Below the pieces are notes generated by a model. The model searched no databases, had not been told where the DNA came from, and saw nothing but the letters and a program-made list of their open reading frames with translations. The position numbers were made by a program, and so were the translations under genes. Shown here one piece after another: positions 8,386-16,502 of a stretch of DNA of 33,768 nt (its first letter is position 1; each line of letters begins with the position of its first letter). The stretch comes from Bacteroides sp. (GTDB taxonomy: Bacteria; Bacteroidota; Bacteroidia; Bacteroidales; Muribaculaceae), in the NCBI GenBank assembly GCA_014801955.1, contig JAAVDE010000028.1, forward strand, positions 1-33,768, written 5' to 3'.

Positions 8386-8412
8386 GAATAAACAAAATTT
8401 TAGTTAATTTTG
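8380..8412 (+). promoter_or_regulatory. Promoter of rprX-rprY
   Basis: TATTG (8380-8384), a 20-nt spacer, then TAATTTTG (8405-8412) matches the Bacteroidetes promoter consensus in both boxes and spacing. It leaves a leader of roughly 60 A/T-rich nt before the ATG at 8482. Confidence 0.7.
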
Positions 8413-8481
8413 CGCTTAATTGTTAAAACAAAATCGGTTTATAATTGTTAATAAGATAAAATTTCTTGCCCGAAATATCTA

Positions 8482-10035
8482 ATGAAGAAATCAACGATTT
8501 GGTTCCTGACAATAACTATGGTGCTGACTTTCATCGGCCTGATTTATGTGCAGTTCCTCTACATGAGCAGCATGGTGCGCATGCGCAACGATCAGTTCGA
8601 CGAAAACGTCAGCCGCTCGCTCTATGCGGTTTCGGTCATGCTCGAACAAATCGAGGCCAAGCACTATCTCGAAGAAAATCTGCCTGCCGTCGAGGACTTT
8701 ACGGCAGTTAAAACCGCCGGTTCGGGCGAGGGCGTGGCAATGAAGTTCACAACCCAGAGCGGCATAACCGGCAACCTGACCCTCGAAGGCTCTCAAAGCC
8801 AGATTTCGAGCATCCGCTCCTCGAGCCGCCCCAGCGGCCTCGGGTCGAACCAGACTCCGTCGGACCCGGCCAAGCTCCACGGCCAGTATCTCTACCAGCG
8901 CGGACTGCTCGACGAAGTAATTCTCAAAATCATTTCCCAAAGCTCGTCGCGCCCCATTGCCCAACGCGCCGACTCGGCTCTGGTGCGCTCGCTGCTTCAC
9001 TCCGAGCTGGCCAACACCGGCGTTGACATCCCCTTCGACTTTGCGGTAACGAACCGCTACCACACAATAATCTACCGCACTGCCGGCTTTCCGCTCGCTT
9101 CGGCCAAAGCCCTGCGCGACAATCCCTATATCTACTCCACCGTTCTCTTCCCCAACGACCCCTCGACGCGCATCAACTACCTGAGCGTCTACTTCCCTAC
9201 CCGACGCAACTACATATTCTCCTCCATAAAGTTCATGGTTCCATCGATGATGTTCACCTTCATCATGCTGCTGATTTTCATCTACGCCATCATGACGGCA
9301 TTCAAGCAGAAGAAAGTCAACGAAATGAAAACCGACTTCATCAACAACATGACCCACGAACTGAAAACCCCGATCAGCTCCATTTCGCTGGCCGGACAGA
9401 TGCTCGCCGACCCCGCCGTCAGGAAAAGCGAAACCATGATGAAACACGTTTCCGACGTTATTCAGGACGACACGCGCCGCCTGCGCTTCCTGGTCGAAAC
9501 CGTGTTGCAGATGTCGCTCTACTATCAGCAGCAACAGGTGCTGAACCTCACCGACGTCAACGCCAACGAAGCCATCAGCTCGATTGCCCACAATTTCAAG
9601 CTCAAAGTCGAAAAATATGGCGGCAAGCTGACAACCAACCTCTGCGCGCCTAACGCCCGCGTGGAAGTCGACGAAATGCACTTCACCAACGTTATTTTCA
9701 ACCTGCTCGATAACGCGGTGAAATATCGGCGCAAAGACGTTCCGATGCAGCTCTCGATTTCAACGTCCAACACCTCGGCCGGACGTCTGCGAATCGAAAT
9801 TGCCGACAACGGCATCGGCATCAAACGCGATGACCTCACGAAGATTTTCGACAAATTCTATCGCGTCAGCACCGGCAACCGCCACGACGTTAAGGGCTTC
9901 GGCCTCGGCCTGGCCTACGTCAAGAAAATGGTGGGCGACTTCCGCGGCGAAATCTCCGTTGAATCCGAAGTCGGCGTTGGAACCCGCTTCGTAATAACCC
10001 TGCCGGTCCTGACCGGCAAAAACGACTCCGAATAA
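8482..10035 (+). CDS. rprX: Membrane sensor histidine kinase (RprX-like)
   Basis: Inner-membrane sensor of a two-component system, 517 residues. Transmembrane helices at about 7-29 and 252-273 enclose a periplasmic sensor of about 220 residues that I cannot assign to a named fold. The HisKA motif NNMTHELKTP has the phospho-acceptor H292. The ATPase has N-box FNLLDNAVKY (406-415), G1 DNGIG (442-446) and G2 GFGLGL (472-477). No HAMP domain is evident. Length, layout and partner match Bacteroides RprX from memory. It is followed after 37 nt, including a C7 run, by its response regulator. Signal unknown. Confidence 0.82.
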   Translation: MKKSTIWFLTITMVLTFIGLIYVQFLYMSSMVRMRNDQFDENVSRSLYAVSVMLEQIEAKHYLEENLPAVEDFTAVKTAGSGEGVAMKFTTQSGITGNLTLEGSQSQISSIRSSSRPSGLGSNQTPSDPAKLHGQYLYQRGLLDEVILKIISQSSSRPIAQRADSALVRSLLHSELANTGVDIPFDFAVTNRYHTIIYRTAGFPLASAKALRDNPYIYSTVLFPNDPSTRINYLSVYFPTRRNYIFSSIKFMVPSMMFTFIMLLIFIYAIMTAFKQKKVNEMKTDFINNMTHELKTPISSISLAGQMLADPAVRKSETMMKHVSDVIQDDTRRLRFLVETVLQMSLYYQQQQVLNLTDVNANEAISSIAHNFKLKVEKYGGKLTTNLCAPNARVEVDEMHFTNVIFNLLDNAVKYRRKDVPMQLSISTSNTSAGRLRIEIADNGIGIKRDDLTKIFDKFYRVSTGNRHDVKGFGLGLAYVKKMVGDFRGEISVESEVGVGTRFVITLPVLTGKNDSE

Positions 10036-10072
10036 ATAATTAAACAACTAAATAATACCCCCCCAACAGACT

Positions 10073-10771
10073 ATGGAAGAAAAAACCAGAATCCTGCTCT
10101 GCGAAGACGACGAAAACCTCGGCATGCTCCTCCGCGAATACCTCCAGGCCAAAGGCTTTGAAGCAGAACTCTACCCCGACGGCGACCAGGGCTATAAAGC
10201 CTTCCTCAAAGGCAAATACGACCTCTGCGTGCTCGACGTCATGATGCCCGAAAAAGACGGCTTCCAGGTTGCTCAGGAAATCCGCAACGTAAACTCCGAA
10301 GTGCCCATCATCTTCCTCTCGGCCCGCGCCCTGAAAGAAGACATCCTGTCGGGCTTCAAAATCGGTGCCGACGACTATATCACCAAGCCCTTCTCAATGG
10401 AGGAACTCGTTTTCCGCATCGAGGCCATTCTGCGTCGCGTGCGCGGCAAGCGCGACAAGGACATTACCATGTTCCGCCTCGGCAAGCTGACGTTCGACAC
10501 CCAGAAGCAGACCCTCATGAACGGCAACAAGTCAACCAAGCTGACCACCAAGGAAAGCGAGCTGCTTACCCTGCTCTGCAACCACGCCAACGAAATCCTT
10601 GAACGCAACTACGCGCTCAAAACCATTTGGATTGACGACAACTACTTCAACGCCCGCTCGATGGACGTCTACATCACCAAACTCCGCAAACATCTGCGCG
10701 AAGACCCCTCCATCGAAATCATCAACATCCACGGCAAAGGCTACAAACTCATCGTCCCCGACGCCGAATAA
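10073..10771 (+). CDS. rprY: OmpR-family response regulator (RprY-like)
   Basis: A 232-residue cytosolic DNA-binding regulator. The receiver domain (about 5-118) has acidic E11/D12/D13, phospho-acceptor D55 in LDVMMPEKDG, S83 and K105 in ITKPFS. A winged-helix output domain fills about 130-230 (SMDVYITKLRKHL, NIHGKGYKL). The sequence strongly recalls Bacteroides RprY, reported to regulate stress and transport genes. It is cotranscribed with rprX. A long hairpin lies 34 nt past its stop. Confidence 0.85.
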   Translation: MEEKTRILLCEDDENLGMLLREYLQAKGFEAELYPDGDQGYKAFLKGKYDLCVLDVMMPEKDGFQVAQEIRNVNSEVPIIFLSARALKEDILSGFKIGADDYITKPFSMEELVFRIEAILRRVRGKRDKDITMFRLGKLTFDTQKQTLMNGNKSTKLTTKESELLTLLCNHANEILERNYALKTIWIDDNYFNARSMDVYITKLRKHLREDPSIEIINIHGKGYKLIVPDAE

Positions 10772-10804
10772 CCCTCCCCAACGGTTTTCCCGGACCCACC
10801 AATG

Positions 10805-10840
10805 ACTACCCGTGTCGGCGATTATGCCGCCACGGGTAGT
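10805..10840. terminator. Hairpin between convergent rprY and nuclease gene
   Basis: A perfect 10-bp inverted repeat, ACTACCCGTG / CACGGGTAGT, encloses a second 4-bp stem CGGC/GCCG with loop GATTAT. It sits between two convergent genes, so it may end transcription from both sides, but neither strand has a clear U-run after it. It occupies most of the 107-nt gap. Confidence 0.5.
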
Positions 10841-10878
10841 TCAATATCAATGGCTACCGCAACGCAGCATCCCGAATC

Positions 10879-11949
10879 CTACCTCGTTGCCGGCTTACCA
10901 TCGCTGTGGTGCTCAAGAAAGAATTGCTTCTGACGCTCAATCTCATTGCGCAGTTCTTCTTCCGTGGGCATATACGTCATGTACTTGGCGGCAAAAAGCT
11001 GCTTGCTTTCATTCAGTACGGAGTATTTGGCTATCGTAGAATCGGTATCCGTGCATAGCAATACCCCAATCGTCGGATTATCATCCTCCCCTTTGAACAG
11101 GTCATCATACATGCGAACATACATGTCAAGCTGTCCCACATCGGAATGTCGCATCTTATGAGTCTTTAATTCAAAAATAACAAATCTCTTCATTCGGAAA
11201 TTATAGAATACCAAATCAATGAAGAAATCGTCTGTATCGGTAGCAATATGCTGTTGTCTTTCAACAAAAGCGAATCCCCTGCCAAGTTCGAGAATGAATT
11301 GCTCCAGATTGTCAATCAGAGCCTGCTCCAAGTCGCTTTCGCTGAATTTAGAATCGCGGCGAAAGCCCATAAATTCTGCAACAGTCGGATTCTTTATGTA
11401 TTCCAGCGGATCAGCCTCACTATAAGGAGCGGCTACGTCCGCACTCAGAACGGCCTGCGAATCGCGGCGTTGCTCCGATAGACGACGTTCGTAATACTGC
11501 GATGAAATATTGCGGTCAAGCGTCGTCGTGCTCCACATATCTCTCGACGCAGTGGCCAAGTACCACTTCCGGGCCTCAGGACTGGATACCGACAATATGC
11601 GACGAACGTGGGTCCACGTCAAATTGTGAACGAACTCGTTCACAATTGATATATCACTGAATAACAGGTAAAATCGCCGGAAGTAATCCAAGTTGCGTTT
11701 GTTATATGTGGCCCCGTAATCTTTCGTGAGCTTATCGGCAAGACCGCTAATCAAACGTGCGCCGTATTCCGCCCGGCTATTCCCGTTTTGTTCCTCTTCT
11801 ACTATACGGCGACCAATTTCCCAATATGTTATAATAACAATGCTGCCGGCCGCATTGTACGCGCGAAGCCGACCGGTGTCGATAATCTGACGTATATCTC
11901 CTATAAATTCCTGCGAAAGAGGAATAAGAGGGTGTTTACTCTGCGACAT
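10879..11949 (-). CDS. DUF1016 / PDDEXK nuclease-like protein (YhcG type)
   Basis: A 356-residue member of the YhcG family: an N-terminal DUF1016 domain (about 15-165) and a C-terminal PDDEXK nuclease fold (about 190-335). Nuclease residues are intact: D245 (FIDLVFYN), E260-x-K262 (FELKTHK) and Q273 (QLDMY). The biological role is not established; members are found on mobile elements and next to restriction or toxin loci. Base composition is visibly more AT-rich than its neighbours, and it is the last gene after buk, whose end it overlaps by 14 nt. This suggests insertion of a foreign gene at the operon tail. No methylase, specificity subunit or antitoxin is adjacent. Confidence 0.85.
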   Translation of the reverse strand: MSQSKHPLIPLSQEFIGDIRQIIDTGRLRAYNAAGSIVIITYWEIGRRIVEEEQNGNSRAEYGARLISGLADKLTKDYGATYNKRNLDYFRRFYLLFSDISIVNEFVHNLTWTHVRRILSVSSPEARKWYLATASRDMWSTTTLDRNISSQYYERRLSEQRRDSQAVLSADVAAPYSEADPLEYIKNPTVAEFMGFRRDSKFSESDLEQALIDNLEQFILELGRGFAFVERQQHIATDTDDFFIDLVFYNFRMKRFVIFELKTHKMRHSDVGQLDMYVRMYDDLFKGEDDNPTIGVLLCTDTDSTIAKYSVLNESKQLFAAKYMTYMPTEEELRNEIERQKQFFLEHHSDGKPATR

Positions 11950-13051
11950 GATTTTTGACGGTCAGAGGAGTGAACGCGCGGCGCTGGGCGGCGGGGACGT
12001 AGCGGGTGGGTTGGAGTTGGCCGCGAAGATAGCGCAGGGCGTTGTCGGCCAAGGCGCCGAGTTCGTCCTCGCCGGCGCGCACAACTACCGGGCCGAGAAA
12101 GTCGACCCACTCCGTAATTTTGCTGACGCAGTAGTCGCTATGGGCAATGCCGCCGGTCAGGATAATCGCGTCTACCCGGCCACGCAGCGCAACGGCGCGC
12201 GCACCGACCTCAGTGGCAACGCTATAGAGCATGGCGTCGAGCACCTGGCGATACGGTTCCTCGCCCTTTGCGGCGCGAGCCGCTATGTCGGCAACGTCGG
12301 TGGTCTGCAGATATGCCTTCAGGCCGCCGTTGCCATTAATCATGCGTTTGATTTCACGATAGGTGTAGTTGCCCGAAAAGCAGAGGTCAACAAGCTGCGA
12401 CGCCGGCAGCGTTCCGGCGCGTTCGGGGCTGAACGGCCCGTTGCCGTTAAGGGCATCGTTAACGTCGATAACGCGCCCGTGGTCATGAGCACCCACCGAA
12501 ATTCCGCCTCCGAGGTGAACGATAATCAGATTCATCTCCTCGTAGCGACGCCCGATGCTCTCCGCATAGCGCCGCGAAACCGCCTTGGAGTTCAGCGCAT
12601 GAAAGATACTGCACCGGCGAATTTCGGGAATGCCGGTTATGAGGGCAACGTCCATGCGTTCGTCGACCACCTCCGGGTCGGCAATCAGCGCCGGGCAGCC
12701 ACACTGCTCCGCCAGCTCGCGGGCAAGAAGCGCCCCGAGGTTGCAGGCGTGCTCGTTGGGCGAATGAACGAGGTCGTCGCAAATTCCGTCATCAACAACG
12801 TAGACTCCCCCCGGAGTGGGCTGCAACAGGCCGCCGCGCGCAATAACGGCATCGAAGTCCGCACCTATACCGGCCTCTTCGAGCGCCGCCATCATCTGGG
12901 CGTTGCGGTAGTCAAACTGCTCGATGGGGTGATGAAACTGCGCCAGGTCGTCGGCCATGTGCATCAGAGTGGTTTTCCACCTGAGGTCGCCGCCGTCGTA
13001 AACTGCCAGTTTCGTCGACGTGGAGCCGGGGTTGATAACGAAGATTTTCAT
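11936..13051 (-). CDS. buk: Butyrate kinase
   Basis: Acetokinase-family enzyme, 371 residues, converting butyryl phosphate plus ADP to butyrate plus ATP, or the reverse for salvage; branched acyl substrates are also possible. It shows the N-terminal phosphate motif INPGSTSTK (6-14), a central HLGGGISVGAH, NGNGPFSPERAGTLP and the C-terminal LTGGIAHS. The usual partner phosphate butyryltransferase (ptb) is not next to it; instead it overlaps the GltD-like gene by 4 nt. It ends 14 nt inside the nuclease-like gene. Confidence 0.93.
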   Translation of the reverse strand: MKIFVINPGSTSTKLAVYDGGDLRWKTTLMHMADDLAQFHHPIEQFDYRNAQMMAALEEAGIGADFDAVIARGGLLQPTPGGVYVVDDGICDDLVHSPNEHACNLGALLARELAEQCGCPALIADPEVVDERMDVALITGIPEIRRCSIFHALNSKAVSRRYAESIGRRYEEMNLIIVHLGGGISVGAHDHGRVIDVNDALNGNGPFSPERAGTLPASQLVDLCFSGNYTYREIKRMINGNGGLKAYLQTTDVADIAARAAKGEEPYRQVLDAMLYSVATEVGARAVALRGRVDAIILTGGIAHSDYCVSKITEWVDFLGPVVVRAGEDELGALADNALRYLRGQLQPTRYVPAAQRRAFTPLTVKNHVAE

Positions 13052-14361
13052 TGTTGGTCTATGGTTCTGAGGAGATTAATCGCATCGACATAGGATGCAA
13101 TGCTTTCGGCAACGGCGCGGGCGTTGGCCATTGCGTGAACAACCGTTGCCTGGTTGCCCGAAACGTCGCCGCCGGCAAACACGCCCTTGCGAGTCGTCAT
13201 GCCAAAGGGATATTCGCGCGTAATGACATAGCCGTTCTCGTCGGTTTCAATGCCGTCGGTGGTGGAAACGATGCGCGAGGCCGGACGCGAGCCAACGGCG
13301 ATGATAACCTTGTCGGCAGGCATGTCGGTAACGACGCCCTCGACCTCCATCGCCAGCAGATAGTCGGTGCCTTCGGGATTATGGCGTATGCTCTTAATCG
13401 ACGAATACCAAAGGAACTTAACGCCCTCGGCAACGGCTTCGTCATATTCCGCCCGCAGCGCGCTCATGTTCTCGATGCCGCGATGGTAAACGACCGTTAC
13501 CTCCTGCGCACCCAGGCGCAGGGCGGTTCGGGCGGCGTCCATCGCCGTGTTGCCGCAGCCGACAATAAACACGCGCGAATTGGTTTTCAGCCCGATGTCG
13601 CGGCGGCGGATAACCTTGTTGTTATACATCGACGCCAACCTGAGGAAGTGAATGGCCTGCATGATGCACTTACTATCGCCGCCTTCGATGTCGAGCGCCT
13701 TTGGTTTGCCGGCGCCGGTTCCCATGAAAATCGCGTCGTAGCCGTTGTCGAAAAGGCCGTCGACCGTAATGTCGGGACCAACGGTAACGCCAACCAGCAC
13801 CTTTACGCCGAGCTGCTTGATTTTTTCAATCTCGCTGTCAACAACGTTGCCCGGCAGACGATAGTCGGGAATACCGAAAGTCAGCACTCCACCGGCGCGC
13901 TTCTCCATTTCGAAAATGTCAACGTTGAATCCCTTGCGCGCCAACTCGCCGGCAACGGTTATGCCTGCGGGGCCGCTGCCGATAACGGCTACCTTGCCCC
14001 GGGTCTTGGCCGAGATAGGCCTGCGCGTGAGGTTCATCTGCGTGTCGAAGTCGGCGATGAAACGCTCCAGGCGTCCGATATTGATGTGGTCGCCGAGCTT
14101 GCCCATCACGCAGTGGCCCTCGCATTGGCGCTCGTGGGCACACACGCGACCGCAAACGGCGGGCAGATTGCTCTTGGCGTTGATTATATTCATTGCGTTG
14201 CCGATATTGCCCATCGACAGCTCATGAATCCAGTCGGGAATATCATTACCGATCGGGCACCCTTTCTTACATTGCGGTGCCTTGCAGTTCAAACATCTTT
14301 TGGCTTCGGCAATGGCCTCGGCCATAGTATATGGGGTTGACTCTTCGTTCTGTAGTGTCAT
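13048..14361 (-). CDS. gltD: NAD(P)H glutamate synthase small-subunit-like oxidoreductase
   Basis: A 437-residue flavoprotein like GltD and the NfnB/homotetrameric GltA group. Eight N-terminal cysteines (C23, C26, C31, C35; C70, C74, C80, C84) would bind two 4Fe-4S clusters. An FAD Rossmann motif GSGPAG lies at 128-133 and the NADPH motif GCGNTAMDAA at 268-277. A second GGDVSGNQATVVHAMANAR motif closes the FAD site. No large glutamate synthase subunit or NfnA partner is in the window, so the electron acceptor and reaction are open. It has its own promoter and leads a short operon with buk. Confidence 0.87.
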   Translation of the reverse strand: MTLQNEESTPYTMAEAIAEAKRCLNCKAPQCKKGCPIGNDIPDWIHELSMGNIGNAMNIINAKSNLPAVCGRVCAHERQCEGHCVMGKLGDHINIGRLERFIADFDTQMNLTRRPISAKTRGKVAVIGSGPAGITVAGELARKGFNVDIFEMEKRAGGVLTFGIPDYRLPGNVVDSEIEKIKQLGVKVLVGVTVGPDITVDGLFDNGYDAIFMGTGAGKPKALDIEGGDSKCIMQAIHFLRLASMYNNKVIRRRDIGLKTNSRVFIVGCGNTAMDAARTALRLGAQEVTVVYHRGIENMSALRAEYDEAVAEGVKFLWYSSIKSIRHNPEGTDYLLAMEVEGVVTDMPADKVIIAVGSRPASRIVSTTDGIETDENGYVITREYPFGMTTRKGVFAGGDVSGNQATVVHAMANARAVAESIASYVDAINLLRTIDQQ

Positions 14362-14382
14362 AATAATGATGAATTATCACCG

Positions 14383-14414
14383 CAAATATACGCATTTTGC
14401 AAAAAGTGTGCAAA
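14383..14414 (-). promoter_or_regulatory. Promoter of the gltD-buk unit
   Basis: On the minus strand TTTG (14411-14414), a 20-nt spacer and TATATTTG (14383-14390) match the Bacteroidetes consensus fully, 21 nt before the gltD ATG. It lies in the 82-nt gap after mlaF and makes gltD a new transcription unit. Confidence 0.75.
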
Positions 14415-14443
14415 AAAAAATCACACTCTCCAGCAACGGACCG

Positions 14444-15220
14444 TCAGACCGACAAGCCGCGCCGGTGGAGCTCATAGGCTCTGACTTTGCGGAAAAGGTC
14501 GGTTGCGAACACGAAGTCGATGAGGGCTTTATTGTCGGAAGTATAGATTTCGCCGCTCGTTCCGACCCAGTCGCGATGACCCTTGTTGAGAAACACGATA
14601 TTCTCGCCTATGCCAAGGACCGAGTTCATATCGTGGGTATTAATAATGGTCGTTATGTTATATTCGTGGGTAATGTCGGAGAGGAGTTCGTCGATGAGGA
14701 TTGAGGTGCGCGGGTCGAGGCCGGAGTTCGGCTCATCGCAGAAAAGATATTTCGGGTTCAGGGCAATCGCGCGCGCAATGGCAACGCGCTTCTGCATGCC
14801 GCCCGAAAGTTCCGACGGATACTTCTTGTCGGCGCCCTTGAGGTTCACGCGCTCAAGGCAGAACATTGCGCGGTCGCGCATCTCAGCCGGGGTCATGTCC
14901 GAGAACATTACCAACGGAAACATAACGTTGCCCAAAACGGTTTCGCTGTCAAACAGCGCCGAACCCTGAAACAACATGCCGATTTCCTTGCGCAGCTCCT
15001 TGGTTTGCTTCGAGTCCATCGAAAGGAGGTTACGACCGTCGAAAAGGATCTTTCCCTTTTCGGGGGTAACGAGGCCCACGATAGATTTCACCAAAACCGT
15101 TTTGCCCGAACCGCTCTGGCCGATAACCAGGTTGGTCTTGCCGGTCAGGAACTCGCAGGAAACGTCGTGGAGAATCGTTTTTCCGTCAAACGACTTTGTT
15201 ATATGTTCAACTTTAATCAT
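14444..15220 (-). CDS. mlaF: Mla-type ABC transporter ATPase (MlaF)
   Basis: Cytosolic ATPase of the phospholipid transporter that keeps outer-membrane lipid asymmetry. The 258 residues contain Walker A GQSGSGKT (34-41), Q-loop near 85, signature LSGGMQKR (138-145), Walker B YLFCDEP (158-164) and H-loop in NTHDMNS. It overlaps the permease gene by 4 nt. The periplasmic MCE-domain partner MlaD, commonly next to mlaEF, is absent from this window and must be elsewhere. Confidence 0.93.
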   Translation of the reverse strand: MIKVEHITKSFDGKTILHDVSCEFLTGKTNLVIGQSGSGKTVLVKSIVGLVTPEKGKILFDGRNLLSMDSKQTKELRKEIGMLFQGSALFDSETVLGNVMFPLVMFSDMTPAEMRDRAMFCLERVNLKGADKKYPSELSGGMQKRVAIARAIALNPKYLFCDEPNSGLDPRTSILIDELLSDITHEYNITTIINTHDMNSVLGIGENIVFLNKGHRDWVGTSGEIYTSDNKALIDFVFATDLFRKVRAYELHRRGLSV

Positions 15221-15966
15221 TGCAGCAGAAGTTTGGTCAGAATAACGTCGAAGAAGAGAATCAGAATCGAGGAATTAACAACGGCCTGGGTCGAAGCCTT
15301 GCCGACCTCCAGCGCGCCGCCCTTGACAAAGTAGCCGAAATAGGACGACGTAGAGGTTATGATAACGCTGAACACGAGCGACTTAATCAGCGAATACCAA
15401 ACATACCAGGGATTGAAAAATGCCTGCAAACCATAGGTAAACTTACTGACGGAAATCATATCCGTGAAATAAGCCACCGCCAGGCCGCCCATAATCGAAG
15501 TTCCCATCGAAAGCACAACCAGCACCGGCATTATCAACAGAAAACCGATTATTTTAGGCAGAATCAGATAGTTCGCCGAGTTAACGCCCATGATGTCGAG
15601 CGCATCAATCTGCTCGGTAACGCGCATCGTGCCGATTTCGGAGGCAATGTTCGACCCCACCTTGCCCGCCAATATCAGGCATAGAATCGACGACGAAAAC
15701 TCCAGCAAGATGATTTCGCGAGTTGTCAGACCAACGGCATAGGCCGGCAGCAGCGGCGACGAAATGTTGAGCTGCATCTGAATCGTTATAACCGCGCCGA
15801 TAAAGACCGAAATGGTTATTACCAGCGGAATGGAGTCGATTCCGAGTTTATAGATTTCGCTGATTGTGCGTTTCAGAAACACCTTCCAGCGGTCGGGCAC
15901 CGATAGCACCTTTGCTATCAGGGAGCAGTACTGCCCGAGGTCAGCCAATTGCTTTTCGAGTATCAT
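15217..15966 (-). CDS. mlaE: Mla-type ABC permease (MlaE)
   Basis: Inner-membrane permease of the MlaE/YrbE family, 249 residues with about five hydrophobic helices. The diagnostic segment is SNIASEIGTMRVTEQIDALDIMG in the middle, here near residues 125-147, the coupling region that contacts MlaF. It overlaps the SPOR lipoprotein gene upstream and mlaF downstream by 4 nt each. Confidence 0.92.
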   Translation of the reverse strand: MILEKQLADLGQYCSLIAKVLSVPDRWKVFLKRTISEIYKLGIDSIPLVITISVFIGAVITIQMQLNISSPLLPAYAVGLTTREIILLEFSSSILCLILAGKVGSNIASEIGTMRVTEQIDALDIMGVNSANYLILPKIIGFLLIMPVLVVLSMGTSIMGGLAVAYFTDMISVSKFTYGLQAFFNPWYVWYSLIKSLVFSVIITSTSSYFGYFVKGGALEVGKASTQAVVNSSILILFFDVILTKLLLQ

Positions 15967-16502
15967 CGTGATGTCTGCGGCCTGTAGAAGCCATTGCGGA
16001 TAATTGCCGGGAAGCCCGCGCGCGAGCCGGGGTTACCGGCCTTTGCGAGCGCCTGCATGATTGCGGGAATGTCGGAAATATCATCGCTACCTCCGGCTGC
16101 AACATAGTAGTCGGGGGTAGCGGTGTGGAAAATATAGGCGTTTTCAAACCCGGCCTCTTTCAAACGCGAACAGAGGGCGCGGGCATTGAAAACCTGCGAG
16201 AAAGCGTTTGCAACCACCGAGAACTGCGGCAGCTGATCAACCGCCTGCCCGTCGTCGAGCTTCACGAAAAGGACCGAAACGGCCAGAGTGTCGGAGCCGA
16301 CAACGTAGGTTGCCACGCGGTAGTTCGAATTTTTGGCCAGCAGGCGGCGAGTGTTGTCGTCGAGACCATCGTCGGCGTCGGCTGCTGCCTGGGCGCTCTT
16401 TGTTGCCTCATAGGCCGCGCGATAGTTCGCCTCGGTGGTCTTGCACGAAGCGAGCCCGACCAGCGCCGCAGCGGCGATTGCAAGCACTTTCAGTTGTTTC
16501 AT
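15963..16502 (-). CDS. Lipoprotein with C-terminal SPOR-like domain
   Basis: A 179-residue secreted protein. It has a signal peptide ending in a lipobox LASC, so C20 is probably lipidated. The C-terminal part (about 93-172), starting QFSVVANAF and containing ARALCSRLKEAGFENAYIF, has the length and pattern of a SPOR domain, which binds denuded septal peptidoglycan. The gene overlaps the aminopeptidase and mlaE genes by 4 nt, so it is made together with the lipid transporter. Function beyond peptidoglycan binding is not known to me. Confidence 0.75.
   Translation of the reverse strand: MKQLKVLAIAAAALVGLASCKTTEANYRAAYEATKSAQAAADADDGLDDNTRRLLAKNSNYRVATYVVGSDTLAVSVLFVKLDDGQAVDQLPQFSVVANAFSQVFNARALCSRLKEAGFENAYIFHTATPDYYVAAGGSDDISDIPAIMQALAKAGNPGSRAGFPAIIRNGFYRPQTSR

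Noticed and set aside
10042-10072. C7 run before rprY as a phase-variation tract
   Set aside because: It lies in the 37-nt spacer, not in a reading frame, and is too short to argue for switching.
11948-13093. 381-codon open frame opposite butyrate kinase
   Set aside because: Butyrate kinase motifs on the minus strand are complete. The antisense product resembles no family.
13051-14340. 429-codon open frame opposite the GltD-like gene
   Set aside because: The minus-strand protein has all Fe-S, FAD and NADPH motifs. The plus-strand frame is low-complexity and has no promoter.
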